Shown: one piece after another, positions 1 to 15,741 of the stretch
Position numbering within the stretch: the first letter of the stretch is position 1
How the letters are laid out: each line of letters begins with the position of its first letter
Assembly (NCBI GenBank): GCA_951802195.1
Contig: OX637624.1
Span: 806,001 to 870,000 of the forward strand
Direction of reading: 5' to 3'
Length of the DNA stretch: 64,000 nt
Source of the DNA: Tausonia pullulans
Lineage: Eukaryota > Basidiomycota > Tremellomycetes > Cystofilobasidiales > Mrakiaceae
Made by a program: the position numbers and the translations under genes
Notes under the pieces: generated by a model
Database searches by the model: none
Seen by the model: the letters and a program-made list of their open reading frames with translations, nothing else
What the model was told of the DNA's origin: nothing

Positions 1-470
1 TTCCACAGCACCTATATCGTCGACTCCTTCTCCGCCTACGCAGCGTCTGGACTTGCGGCCAAGACTCTTCTGTCTCGTCTCGTTGGAGCATCCGTCCCTA
101 TGTAAGTTTAGTCGAAGTCCCTTGTTAGCATTGAACTCCGACTGACCTTCGCTCTGACGTTCATTTCCAGGTTTGTTGATCGTAAGTTCCATCGATTCGT
201 CCCCCTTTCTATCCGAGGCACAGCCCTAACGAATATTTTTCACGGCCTCGATAGGGTGGTATGCCTCCAAGATGGGACCGAATTGGGTATCATGCCTTCT
301 CGCGCTCATCTCACTAGTGAGCAGCCCACTCCTTTCATCTTCCCTATCTTCAGGGTTCCTGACCTAGCATATTCCTCCTTCCCAAGGCCATGGTTCCCAC
401 CCCTTTTGTTTTTTTCTACAAGGGAGCAAAGATCAGGGCCATGTCAAAGCGCTCTGCCGGCGCGGCCTGA
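1..470 (+). CDS. MFS transporter, C-terminal end (partial)
   Basis: The last part of a major facilitator superfamily transporter; the 5' part lies outside the window. Proposed exons are 1-101, 171-181, 255-316 and 387-470, all in phase. Exon 1 reads YIVDSFSAYAASGLAAKTLL, which matches the TM region 'Y..DaY..YAaSalAa...lR' of fungal DHA-type drug/H+ antiporters. Next comes FVDRWYASKMGPNW, the loop before the last helix. The end reads TPFVFFYKGAKIRAMSKRS, the usual basic cytosolic tail after TM12. Reading through without the last intron would stop at 367, but splicing 317-386 (donor gtgagc, branch ctgac, acceptor cccaag) restores the family-typical tail. The substrate cannot be told from this end. 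Confidence 0.85.
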
Positions 471-1991
471 TTCAGCTCGCAGAACGGCGAGCGGCTTCTA
501 CAGTTCAACAACCCTTATTACAATATTATACCATACATTACCTTCCTTTCTTCGCTCTGTTCGCACCGCAAAATTATGGTTAAGGATGGTGGCCAGCAGG
601 GGCGCTCCTCGACGAGACATGACTTGCACATTCTATGTCACATAGCATGTATGGTGTTGCAAGCCGAACTTGTAGACAGGGTGGGGCAACTCTCCTTCTT
701 GACATCTTGGTATTAAGTTTTATTTCTTCCTCGTTTTCCGGGAATTCCAGCAGTCCTGACAATGGCACTAGTCTCCAAGAGAAACGTCAACCGCTTGTTA
801 AGGCCTGACAGCTCAGTCCGCCTACGACGACGACGACACCCTCGTCAATCTCCCACCGCCCTAAAGTCCATTCTATTTTATTACAATATCTTGCTTCATA
901 TAAGTCACCTCTTCCACCCTCATGATCTTCAAACGCTTCCTTGCAGGCGTGCTCTCCCCAGGCATCTGTCCAGTGGCGAGGAGGGGCACGACGGCTGGTC
1001 CTAGCCTCTCTGTTGAGCACGAGCTTAGGTCACGCTAGTGGAAACATCTCGATGAGCTTCTCTGGCCCCGCTTGCTTGTTGGTATCAGACTTTTGCCCCG
1101 CAACTCTGAAGACTCTGCTGGTTTGTCTTTTCCGTCTCCGAGAGCTCGACTGCTTTCCTGGTTGGCGCACACAGTTCCAAGTTCCTAGCTGCCCTCCGGT
1201 GATTGTCCATCGTCTATCAGAGTCAAATTGCCCCTCACACGAAGCGGGAATCCTTGTATTAACTTAGCATACTAACAACACAAAAGAGGGGCGTTAACTC
1301 AATATATTGCAACTCGAGCAACCGGAGCGGAACCTCCTCGAAGCCAAGCGCTCATTGAACCTTCTGCCCAAACATTGCGCCTGACGACTGTAAGTATCTG
1401 GGCTCTGCCGCGATTGGATACCAAAAGCGCAATAACTCAACGTATGGTGAGGCAAGGATCGTGCGCGCGTAGCCTGAAGGAGGCGAGTATCTATGAGTCG
1501 TGGGAGATAGGACCGGAGAGGCTGAGAATTGGAACCCGTCGACCATTAAATGAGATGGCAGCGCTTCTTGCTACGAGCAATATCTCTATCCAGCTCCAGC
1601 GAATTTGTCACGTGCTCTCTATTCGCCTTTTCCTGAGAGTCGTCTCAATCGATCCCTATCATGAGGGCATTCTATTTCTAATCATCCAGCAAGGATTACT
1701 CCTGCATTACGTCTGCTTTAATCTTGCCGTTTGTTCCTCCCCCTCAGGACGCTATCCTTCGGTTGTCAAAGACCTCATACATCAACTCGGACATGAGAGG
1801 CATATAATATGGGTCTGAGACAAGCTTTCATAGCATACATCGTGACAGGCCGGAGATTTGTGGCAAGCAGCTGTTCAACGGGCTGCGCGGTCAGGCGCGA
1901 TTCTCACCTGGTGTCCTTCAGCCGGCGGTTTGGCCTCTCTCACCTAAACGACCACTTCTTCGCTTACTTCCCCCGGCTGCCTTCGCCCCAC
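471..1991. other. Intergenic, no gene recognised
   Basis: About 1.5 kb between the transporter stop and the eIF2B alpha start. Open frames exist on both strands (the longest runs about 147 codons from 1375) but none shows a family motif, signal peptide or plausible splice pattern. It presumably holds the transporter 3' UTR and the eIF2B alpha promoter. The stretch 1925-1990 just before the next start is pyrimidine-rich. Confidence 0.4.
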
Positions 1992-3726
1992 ATGGTCTCT
2001 CGATCAGCCTCTGACTCCTCTGCCGAAACGGCGGCCCTCCTCAAAACGTACACCGAGGCTCTCGAGGCGGACGTGAGTTCTCTCGCCACTTGTTCCCGGA
2101 GGCGCGCGCGAGACTGACTAAATGGACTGACCTCGCACGGTCGCGTGTACCTTCTGCAGCACCCTCCCCCTCTCGCCGCCATTCTCTCCCTCTGCCAGGC
2201 CATGTCCATCGAGGCTGGTGAGTTGGGCGCTTGCCGCGTTCTCCTCCCTTGCTCGCTTCTGACTTGCTTCCCTCTCTGCCCCACGCCGCCCGATTTGTTC
2301 TTTCGTCGACCATCGTTCACTTTCACAGCCAGCACAACCTCTCAGTTTCTCCTCTCTCTTCATCATAACTCCTCTCTTCTCATGGGCGCGCCGGGTGCAA
2401 GCTACGGATGTCAGGCTGGCGCGCGACTCTTTGAGCGTTGGGTGCGCGACGCGGTCGGGAGCGCGAAGCGCGACGTTGGGGTCGACGAAATGCGGATCGG
2501 GATCATTGAAGAGGGCCGTAGGTGAGTGAACTGGTCTACGACATAATAAGGACAACGAAGTTGTAGAGAAGTAGGCAGGTTCAAGATTGAGAGCCGGTTG
2601 CCTCTATCTGCTACACGCGACCAACGATTTGCACATCGAGACGGCGTTCTTTTCCTGCAGTAGAGTTTGGTTTATGACATTCATCTATTCCTTCTTCCTC
2701 CAGGTTCGCCAAGAACGGCGCCGCCGAGGCCAAGGACCGGATAGCGAAGGAGGTCCAGGGCTTCCTCAAAGATGACTGCGTTGTGAGTTCTCACCTCAAA
2801 CTACATCGTGTTCTTGATGTCTAATCGTCAACTGCTCTCTCAGATTCTTACTCAGTCGTACTCGAGCGTCGTCCTCCAGACGCTCCAATTAGCGCATGCG
2901 CAGAATAAGCGTGTGAATGTCTACGTCACCGTTGCCGAGGTGGGTCTATCAACCTTGGACGCTGAAATAAGGTCGTACTGACGATATCTCTGTTTTTTGA
3001 TCCTAGCCCGAGTCTGGAGGGCGAGTCATTTTGAAGTGACCGACTCCTTTTTCTTTTGGACAGCTGACTGACACATCTGTGCTTTTTCAGACTCAAGACT
3101 CATGCCGCCCTCACTGCGCTAGGCATCCCATGTACAGTCATTCTTGACTCGGCCGTCGGATACGTCATGGATCGCGTGGATGTTGTCCTTGTCGGAAGCG
3201 AGGCTGTCGTCGAGTCTGGAGGTCTTGTCGCTGGAGTGGGTCGCGCGTCTGGTCGTTACGCTCGACTTCCTTACTGATCTTCTCTTCTTGCTACCATCAG
3301 CTCGGCACTTACCAGATTGCTCTCCTCGCCCGAGCGCTCAACAAGCCCTTTTACGCCCTTGCCGAGTCCTACAAGTTCCTCCGCCTCTTCCCCCTCTCCC
3401 AAACCGACCTTCCACTTCTTCCTGCAAGCACTACACGCCCGCTGTCGTTCCTTCCGACCGCTGCACCCGCCCCAGTTGTCTCTTCCGCCGAAAGCGAGTC
3501 GATTGGCAAGCGCGAACGGCGGAGGATTACGCAGGAGATGCTGGAGCAGAACCCTCGGTACGACTATACTCCTCGGGAGTACGTTAGCCTGGGTAAGTCT
3601 GTTTCTCGGATCTTTTCTCTACGACTCCGACTGACAAATGCACTGCCCCTTTTCGCAGTCATGAGCGACGTTGGAATTCTTACCCCCGAAAGTGTCTCGA
3701 GCTATTGCGGTATCTTCACGGAATAA
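1992..3726 (+). CDS. GCN3: Translation initiation factor eIF2B subunit alpha
   Basis: Regulatory subunit of eIF2B, the nucleotide exchange factor for eIF2 in the cytosol. The alpha subunit senses eIF2 phosphorylation. Nine exons are proposed: 1992-2072, 2160-2217, 2329-2521, 2704-2782, 2844-2939, 3007-3020, 3091-3235, 3301-3592 and 3659-3726. Family blocks appear in order: [17 protein letters not shown], then [98 protein letters not shown] and [20 protein letters not shown]. The start ATG follows a pyrimidine-rich leader. A roughly 45-residue Ser/Ala/Pro-rich then basic stretch follows FPLSQTDLP and is longer than in human eIF2B alpha. Exon 6 is only 14 nt, and the intron after it (3021-3090) needs a GC donor. 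Confidence 0.93.
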
Positions 3727-4923
3727 TGACTATGCAGGCTTCTTGCTTGCAATAGACTTACTTTGGCTGCGAGGTTTACACGAGAGAGGCTCTTTAGTCT
3801 GATAGGGGAGTTCCTTTGGATGTCATCGGCAGATCCCGTCAACCTATTATTACTCTTGAAAGGATCATTGTCGATACGCCAAGAGGCGGAGACGATAGGT
3901 GCACGTGCTAGGAATGCGCGCGGTGACACCGCCGGGTCCTGCGGGAGATGTGCGAGCCCCCGCGCCAGCCGAAAGTGTTCGACTGCTCAAGACCGCTGAG
4001 AGTACCGCAGCAGACGGTATGTAGATGTGGAAGGGCGGGCCAGTCCGAGGACTACTGAGGTTAGACGCGCGTGATCTAGTTCAGTTAGTCAGGGAAGAAC
4101 CAAAGAGTGAGGACCTGATGTTGAAACTGACGTCGACCTTCTACTTACGTCTCTTGCTCATCCGCTTTTTTTCTCGACATCCACTCGCGGAAAAAGTGCC
4201 CGGTTTCCATCACAGCCCCTCTCCCTGTATAGCGCGGCCAGCTGCCCCGCCTTCTGTATTCGCCTCAATCTCGCAGGCGATCTTCATCTCGCCGAAGAAC
4301 GACCGACCACGTTCGTCCTCTGCAGCTGCCTATCCGGAGGCAATGCCTGCTGCTTTTCCTCTGCTTGTTCATGTTCGTCTTTCGCGTCAGCACGCACGCT
4401 TGCACGATTGCACGCATGCACGAGCGTGTGCGCGTTTGCCCGCGGAAGGCTTGTGCTTCCAAGCCTTATGGGGCCCGTCAGCAACGCCGTTGGAGCTCTG
4501 CCCTTAAACTGGTTCGGCGACTCGCGTGTTGGAGAGGAGGAAGCCCCTTCCCTGCGGCCTGCCTCCACATGCACCTACCTGGGGGGTCGAATGCTTGGCG
4601 GCGGAGCGAATTAACCCACGTTCGAGTGTTCTCTGCCTTCCTGTATTTGACAGTCAACACCGGCCCAATCCGCGGAGTGCTCGTCAGCGCCGCCTCGGCG
4701 CTGCGGAGTCAACCTCTCCAACGAGCTCTGGAAGCGGTCACGCCGGCGAACGTGTTAGTCGGCTCAACGTCAGATCCCGCGCAGGGAAGTCCGCACGGCG
4801 GCGGCGCGCACGCAGTCACGCGTTGCCGGCGTCTCAGGTTGAGTGCTTGCTCTTTCGCCTAAAGCAGAGGGATCGGCCGTTCTTCCTGTCCAGCCATCGA
4901 CACCCATCTTCATTCCCACAAAG
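3727..4923. other. Intergenic / phosphatase promoter region
   Basis: About 1.2 kb with no recognisable gene on either strand. At 4391-4436 the motif TGCACG recurs at about 10-nt spacing inside an alternating purine-pyrimidine stretch rich in CA/CG steps. This could be regulatory or Z-DNA-prone; no function is claimed. Phosphate-responsive E-box sites (CACGTG) were not found in it by eye. Confidence 0.35.
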
Positions 4924-7900
4924 ATGCTTGCCAGTGCCCTTGCTATCGCACTCGCTGTCTCCTCAGCTTCGGCCCAGACTTTTCGGTGCGTCTCGCAATC
5001 TCTCTCGCTACCTTGTTTTGCTCGTTAGATATCTGCTAGCTTGATCGTCGGTTTATTACAGCCGCATGCTGCTTCGACTGACTTCGCGAATTCACCCCTT
5101 GTCATACAGCCGTACCGGTACCTGCCCCACCCTCGGTTGCATCTGGCCTCCTGACCAGGCCGAGTTCATTGCCGGTCAGGTCTTCGACATTCGCACGGAG
5201 GTCCAGGCCCCCGTCAATGTAAGTTTACCGTAGATCTTACTTGACTCTTACTAGTTCACTGACAGATATATCAAACTTCTCAGGGCACCGAGGCTTACAA
5301 CGGTGGTGTTCCCAACCCGGACTACACTATCGAGATCTTCGGTGTCAACGAGGAAGGCAACGGTGGCAACCCCGAGCCGATTACCACTTTCTTTAAGATT
5401 GCCGAGCCCCAGGGTGCGTCTCCAGTTCTGAAAAGCGGCCCTGTCACTCAAGTCGCTAAAATCCACGACATGTAACACAGAGGAGAATTACACCTTCTCA
5501 TACTTCGAGGACCTCTACGCCAAGAAGGCCAAAACTCCCGTCGTCGTTAACGTCCTCTCTAAGGAGTGAGCCCTCCATTTTGCGATCGACAATCGCAATT
5601 TTCCCATCTCTCTGATACTTTCCGCCTTTTTAGTTACCGCCACATTGCTCTCTACAACCCAGGAGACTATATCGTTCGTCTGAAGTACAATTCCGGCGCC
5701 ATCACCGAGGCGCACTGGACCGTTCTTCCTCTTGCCGAGGCCAAGGTCGCCAAAAACGTTATCCTCTTGGTAGGCGATGGAATGACGCAGAGCATGCTTA
5801 CTGCTGCTCGTATGCTCGGTCACAAGTCGTGAGTAAAATCGCTCTTGGATATGGTGGTGGAGCGCAGGGGCTGACATCCCTGCTCCTTTCTCTTAGGATC
5901 AACGGCAAGTATCAGTCCAAACTCAAGCTCGATGAGGCACCTGGCTTCGGAATGCAGTCGACGCACTCGATTGATTCCTGTAAGCTTCTCCATCGGCCTG
6001 GGATGTCTGCAGCCAAAATCTCATCGACCTTATGCTCCTCCTAGTCATTACCGACTCTGCCAATTCTGCCACCGCTCTTGCCACTGGCAAGAAGAGCACC
6101 GTCAACGCCCTCAACACCTACACCGACTCGAACAAGAACTCATTCAGCGACCCCAAGTTCGAGACAGTCTACGAGATGTTCCGCCGCATCTATCACGGAC
6201 AGGTCGGCATTGTCTCCACCGCCTGTGAGTCGCTTCCTTGTTGCACTTTCCCGCTGTAAAGTTATCAAGAGTAAGCTGACGAAATCCAATCATCTCCGTT
6301 GCAGTCATCGCCGACGCCACTCCTGCCGCCATCTGCTCCCACACCTCCTCCCGTTCTCAATATACTGTAAGTGATGTTGTCGTTGTTCCATTACCTGCTG
6401 GACCCTCTTCTAAGACTACCTTTGAACTTCCAGGGTATCATTGAGCAATATCTCACCGGTGTTAGTGCAAACTACACCTGGACTCAGTGGGACGGTGTCG
6501 ACGTCCTTTTCGGTGGTGTGCGTACAATTTCTATGCATCTGCCGACTGTCGACTGATCTAACGTTCTTCTTGGTCTCTACCAGGGAGCTGAGAACTTCCT
6601 CCCAGGACCCGGCAACGGCAACGTCTCGCAGATCGACCGCTGGGTGGAGGCTGGCTACCAGTTCGGTCACAGCAACACGGACCTTCAGAACTTCGACAAC
6701 GAGAAGCGCGCGCTTGGTCTCTTCTCGCAGTCGAACATGGCCACCTGGCTCGTGCGTGCATTGCTGCTCCGTCCTCCGACCGGTGAAAAGTTGTTTAATC
6801 TGTGTGCTTCTTCTTTCAGGACCGCAACGTCTACACAGACAATCTTGCCCAGTTCAAGGCTTACGACGGATCCAAGGGCACCTATGACCTTCCTGGACTC
6901 AAGGAGATGACCCTCAAGGCTGTCGATATCCTCAAGACCCGCTCGGACAAGAATGGTGACACCGGGTGAGCTCTTTTTGCATCATTTCTATCTTGGGTAT
7001 AGTTTTGGCTGCTTAGCCTGATCCTCACCTGCAGATTCATGCTCATGTCTGAGGCTGCCTCGATCGACAAAATGATGCACGTGATGGACTACGGTGAGCC
7101 TTCTGCACATCACCACCTCAGCTTTGCACAGAGTGATATTTACTACCGATACGGTATCAGACCGCGCTCTCGGCGATGCACTCGAACTCGACAACACCGT
7201 CCGCGCCCTGATGGACCATCTCAAGGAGCTCGGTATCCAGGACGAGACGCTTGTCGTCATTACCGCCGATCACGGCCACGGGTTCGATGTCTATGGATCC
7301 GCCGACACCAAGTTCCTCGCCGAGGCCAAGACTGACCGCGAGAAGCGCAACGCCATCGGTACCTACGAGCAATCCGGTCTTTCGGGCTACCAAGTCGCCT
7401 CCGGCCAGAACCCGGGCAACAACTCAATCATTTACGGTGCTCAGGGCCCTAACTTCCCTGTGCAGTGGGACCCTCGCTTCGTAAGTTGACGAGGAACGCC
7501 TGACTCTTCATCACTCTCTGATGTCTTCTGTCTTAACGCCCACCAATTAAGACTTATGCCGGAGGATTTGGAGGGTCCCCGGACCACTTCGAGGACTTTG
7601 CCGTCAACAAGAACGGTACTCGTTTGCCTGCAGTTGAGATCGACGGCGACAAGGGCGGCTACTACGCCAACCCTGCCGACGCACCCCAGTGAGTATTGCT
7701 GCGCTGTCCCTTGATTCCTTTGAACGGCTTTTCTGACTGTCATCCATTCTGCCTTTCAGGGGCTTCCTCCAAAACGGGTCTCTCCCTACGGACGCTGCCC
7801 AAGGTGTCCACTCCCTCACCGATGGTGCGCCGCTCTTCTCTCGTTGCCTTGTCCTTCCAGCGAGTTTCGCTGACGTTTTCTTCCATCCAAACAGTCCCCG

Positions 7901-8019
7901 TTTTCGCCTGGGGACCTGGCCACGAGCTCTTCCGCGGTCACCAGAACTCCATCGATATCGCCTTCCACATGGCGCTGGCGCTCGACCTCGGACGCACTTC
8001 TAATGTCACCTACTACTAA
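4924..8019 (+). CDS. Secreted alkaline phosphatase
   Basis: Metal-dependent phosphomonoesterase of the alkaline phosphatase superfamily, probably secreted or vacuolar. The ATG at 4924 (context cacaaagATG) opens a signal peptide, MLASALAIALAVSSASAQT. The conserved core is present: NVILLVGDGM (first metal ligand Asp), ITDSANSATALATGKKS (nucleophile region, D-S-A type), FMLMSEAASIDKMMH (metal ligand Glu), VVITADHGHGFD (Asp-His ligands) and VFAWGPGHELFRGHQN near the C-terminus. An N-terminal part of about 150 residues before the catalytic domain contains FDIRTEVQAP and DYTIEIFGVNE, resembling the beta-sandwich leader seen in some fungal members. About a dozen short introns interrupt it. It ends TSNVTYY with no GPI signal. 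The substrate is not resolvable from sequence. Confidence 0.93.
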
Positions 8020-8545
8020 TTAGTTAGACACTTTTTTTTATCTCTCTTTTTCTTTTCCTTCTTTTGGTCTCCTCATCATATTAAATAGATGCTATCAATC
8101 TCTATATGTCTCACCTTCTGACTCTGCTTCTGCTGCTGGTGACCGGTGAACGCCGCTGAGCGGGTTGTGCTGACCCCTGGGGGGCCCTTATACTTGCGTG
8201 CACTTCTTCTGCCCGCTGGCCAACTTCTTTAGGAGCTGCTTACTCCACTCAGACAAGTTTGCGCGCGAGTGCTCCTAACAGCATAAACGTGGCTGGGAGC
8301 TGCGAAACCTCTCCAAATATGCGTTGCATCAGCTACCCGCCCGGTGCGGCGCGGGCGGTCTCAGAGTTCTGAGGCCCGCCCAAGGCCGGCGCACACCAGC
8401 AGAGAGAGCGAGGGGGCCAACGCCGCCGACAGTGGTGCTGGCTAGAGAGACGCGTAACGACGACCACCTCTTTCCCCTTTCCTTTCTCTCGCCCTTCCGT
8501 CGGGTCCCACCCCTCTCCCTCCTAGGCGGGCCTTTCCCTCATTGC
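8020..8545. promoter_or_regulatory. Upstream region of the P-type ATPase gene
   Basis: No gene seen. The final stretch, 8462-8545, is a long pyrimidine-rich tract (repeated CTCTTTCCCC/CCTTTCC blocks) directly before the first ATG of the next gene. This is the CT-block arrangement common at fungal transcription starts. An in-frame ATG also exists at 8324, so a longer N-terminus cannot be excluded. Confidence 0.4.
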
Positions 8546-12686
<4,141 letters not shown>

Positions 12687-12710
12687 TTGAAGTCGGGACA
12701 CATATGAGCC

Positions 12711-14574
12711 TCAGAGCCACTGCCTGCGTGCCAGCGTCAAGGTACGAGCTTCGCCCCCCAACTCGTCCAGACCGTCGTCTTCTTCCCCGTACTAAAAACA
12801 CGCAGTCAGGTAGGAGTGACTATCTGGCAGCCTAGGACGACCGTACAACACACCCGAACACCGTAACATGATCCTCGGTCTTGGCCTGAGCGCTGAGGCA
12901 GAGACCTTTGAAATATGGCTTGCTGTTCGGCTTGAGGTCTGGCTTGATGTTGAGTGGAGTGTCCCTCGTATGGCTTGGCTTCGCCTACATCCTTAACATC
13001 CTCCTTCTCCTTCGGCTTGACCTCTATCTTAATGCCTTCCTCTTCTCCCAGCGCCTCTACCTTTGATTCCTTTTCCCTTTTTTAAACATTATTGAGCTAC
13101 TCCTTTGCTATCACTTTTCCATCGGCCTGTGGCGGACCGATGTATTTCGGCCTCCTCAGCTTCAGCACAGTCGCCAATCGCACCTCGCTTCTCTTGCCCC
13201 ACTCATCAACCTCGGGTCGAAAGCGGGAGTAGAGCCCAAATCCACCTGCCGACGTCTGAAGGTACTCAGGCTCGAAGCTTTCGGCCAAGAGCGTCAGCGC
13301 CCGAAGAAGGTGCGGGGCGTGCTTGCCGATGTTTGAGATGTAGTTGACGGCGAGGTGCGGAGAGATTACCTCAGAGGTGTCAGAAATGGCCCGCCAGGTC
13401 TCGTCTTCGCGGGCCAGGACGGGGCTGAACAGGAACGTCAGGGGATGTACTTCTAGTTGCATTTGAACAGCGGAGACTCACACTCGACGGCCGAAGAGGT
13501 CGACAAAGGGCTGCTTGTTGCCGGATCGTCGGAGGTCGTCCTCAGGCGTCCTTCCTTTCGGGGGTGCTTGCCTCCCCTGCGCGATCGCCTTGGACATCGC
13601 GTTCATCTGAAGGTAACATTGGCGTCAGGAGGCTGATGATCAGAAGTAGGAGAGTTAGCTTACTCACGCTCATGACACAGTGACCTATGTAATGGGGTCA
13701 CGGTCAGCTTGCGGATCGACGAACGTGGCGCTTTCAGACGGACGGACCAAGGCTGCAAGCCTCCTCAATCGAGAATCCCATCCGGATAAGGCAGACAACC
13801 GCCCAGGCACACAGAACCGGTGCACGATTGCTGACAAGCGTTGTATTCATGAGAGTCTGAATGGAAAAGCAAGGTTTTAGCTCTTGTCTCGTTATGCCAT
13901 CTGAGCGAACACACGGCTCACCGCTTCAGAGAGCGACTCCCCAAAGTCCAACTTCAGCGAAGACGCTAGCCCTGCTGCCGTGAGAGTGTCCTGGTCGACG
14001 ATCTCGAATGCGTCTCGTCGAGGAGAACGCTTTCTCTTCTTCGGCTTTGTGTCCTAGGTTGACCGAAGTGGACAGATAGACATCAGGGCAGCGCCAACTT
14101 GGAGGCTGGCTGCGTGCTCGACGACAGAAGACGAACGGTTTATGACATACCTCATTATCAATGTCCCCCTTCTCCTCCTGTCCGTCGTCCTCCTCCTCAC
14201 CTGCCTTGCTCCGTTTCTTGCCCTTGGACGCAACCTTGACCTTTGGCCACGCAGTGAGAACAGCCCGACGCGTCTCTTTGTCAAGCCCGAGCTTGTCAAG
14301 CTGAGACTGGGACATGTCTCGAACGCTCGTCGCCGTCGGATTCAGCGGGTATCTATAGTAGATGTACAACAGGGAAGGGAACTGTGTCAGTCGTTCAGAG
14401 CGAACCTAGACTCTCCCGAGTGACTGGCACTTCGTGTAGACAGATGCCAGGAGGTGCTCACAGGATCTTGGCAGTCGCCATGCTCTTAATCATGGAGAGC
14501 CCACCGGTAGACGACAGGGCCTTGATGAGGGCTGGGAGTGAGAGGGGAGTATCATCATTCGCTTGACTGGGCAT
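12711..14574 (-). CDS. Conserved fungal protein of unknown function, probably nuclear
   Basis: I cannot name this family. Proposed exons (downward) include 14462-14574, 14151-14352, 13922-14054, one ending in IEEACSLG, a 17-nt one spelling HCVMS, then GRTPEDDLRRSGNKQPFVDL and the long exon with ARAGGFGLYSRFRPEV-like text. The N-terminus (LPALIKALSSTGGLSMIKSM, then MSQSQLDKLGLDKETRRAVL) looks like a small helical, helix-hairpin-helix-like module. Basic stretches KGKKRSK and KPKKRKRSPRR look like nuclear localisation signals. The core has NRAPVLCAWAVVCLIRMGF and YSRFRPEVDEWGKRSEVRL. Without splicing, the frame stops at 13097. Three more short introns, one only about 45 nt, would extend it to 12711 through EEEGIKIEVKPKEKED, SKPYFKGLCLSAQ and a tail LGGEARTLTLARRQWL. 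That extension is less certain than the core. Confidence 0.7.
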
Positions 14575-15741
14575 GAGTGGAAGGGTGGTGGGGACGGTGG
14601 GTAATGACAGTTGATAGAGAATCATCTAGAGGTGGCTTAACGACGGCCACGTCCGTCTCGCACTTTAGACTCGCACGCACACCCGTCTGGTCTGATTACG
14701 ACATAACGCCATCCACCCCCTGGTCAGGCGATAACTTGCTTGATATAGTGGGCAGAGTGAGATCACCTTACTGACCACACATCGTGAGAACCACTTCGGC
14801 CAAACGTTAGACGCGTTGAATGGCTGGCCGTCGCGCGCTGCTAGTTCCTCGTCCAGCCCGATCCTGTCACAAGCGTTGTGTTTTCTTTTCATTTGGTCTA
14901 GCATGTCGCAAAATCTTTCAGATCCAAGAGAAGATACATCATGATAGAAGCATAAAGGATAGAAAAAGCGGAGAGGCCTGTTCTTTTGGTTGGAAAGGGA
15001 AGAAACAGTAGTCAGCGTCAAGTACTCTTCAGTGGGCAGACCGACTTAAGCAGGCAAAGGAAAGAAAGGTATAGTTGTTGAGTTGCTCATATACCGTTGT
15101 AAAATATTTTAATCGTTCATAGTCTGGGAGTTTATGAGGCTCCCAGCTGCAGACAGTGTGAATATGTTTGTAATCATCGCAATGGTGGGGACGGGAGGGG
15201 AATTGGATTGGGGATGAGGGTGGGATGGGGATGGAGATGGAATGCGAGAATGTCGAGAACGCAGGAAGCTAAGAGAGAAAGACTCACGAGTGAGGATGTG
15301 GTTGTTGGAGATCAGAAAGCCGGCAAGAGGGCAAGGAGAGGAAAAGAACCACGACGGCAAAGACGAGCTGACGGCCAGTGCGGCGGTCACGTAACGGCAC
15401 TTGCTCTCAACGATGAGACGCCATCGAGCGAGGCGTATCAGGCTAGAACTTGAGAGACAAAGGACCGCAAAGAAAAAGTAGTCTAAATGAAACGAAGCCG
15501 TTGTAAATCGGGTTACAAGCGCATGCTTTCGCTCGGGTTGTGGCATCCTCTGCTATCACGTTTCTATGATACTGATTAGGCTGTGGCTTGAAAGATAATA
15601 TTGTCTTTGTCACTAGAATCAAAACAGATCGCTGCGATCCTTGATAATTTTGCAAGTGGCTCGTGACGACACAAAGGACAGGGAGGTGCGCCCTGTCAAG
15701 TAGTCGATCTCTCCACGACGACCACTTCCCCTATCCACACC
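14575..15741. other. Intergenic between divergent genes
   Basis: About 1.2 kb separating the start of the minus-strand unknown gene from the start of the Oca-type gene. A minus-strand open frame (15109-15546) is rich in Ser and hydrophobic residues but has no family signature and no good start context. I treat it as chance. The region presumably contains both promoters; 15703-15740 is pyrimidine-rich. Confidence 0.35.

Noticed and set aside
365-367. In-frame TAG as the end of the MFS transporter
   Set aside because: Splicing 317-386 with good signals joins the frame to FVFFYKGAKIRAMSKRS, the expected basic tail, so the stop lies inside an intron.
1375-1818. 147-codon plus-strand frame as a gene
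   Set aside because: No motif, no splice pattern and no codon character like the neighbours.
13097-13099. TAG as the 3' end of the unknown minus-strand gene and the tail beyond as a decayed extension
   Set aside because: Three phase-consistent short introns carry the frame on to 12711 with lysine/glutamate-rich then ordered sequence. I prefer splicing to decay, though only cDNA can decide.
15109-15546. Minus-strand 145-codon frame as a small membrane protein
   Set aside because: Low-complexity Ser/Pro tail, no family motif and no good start context; likely chance.
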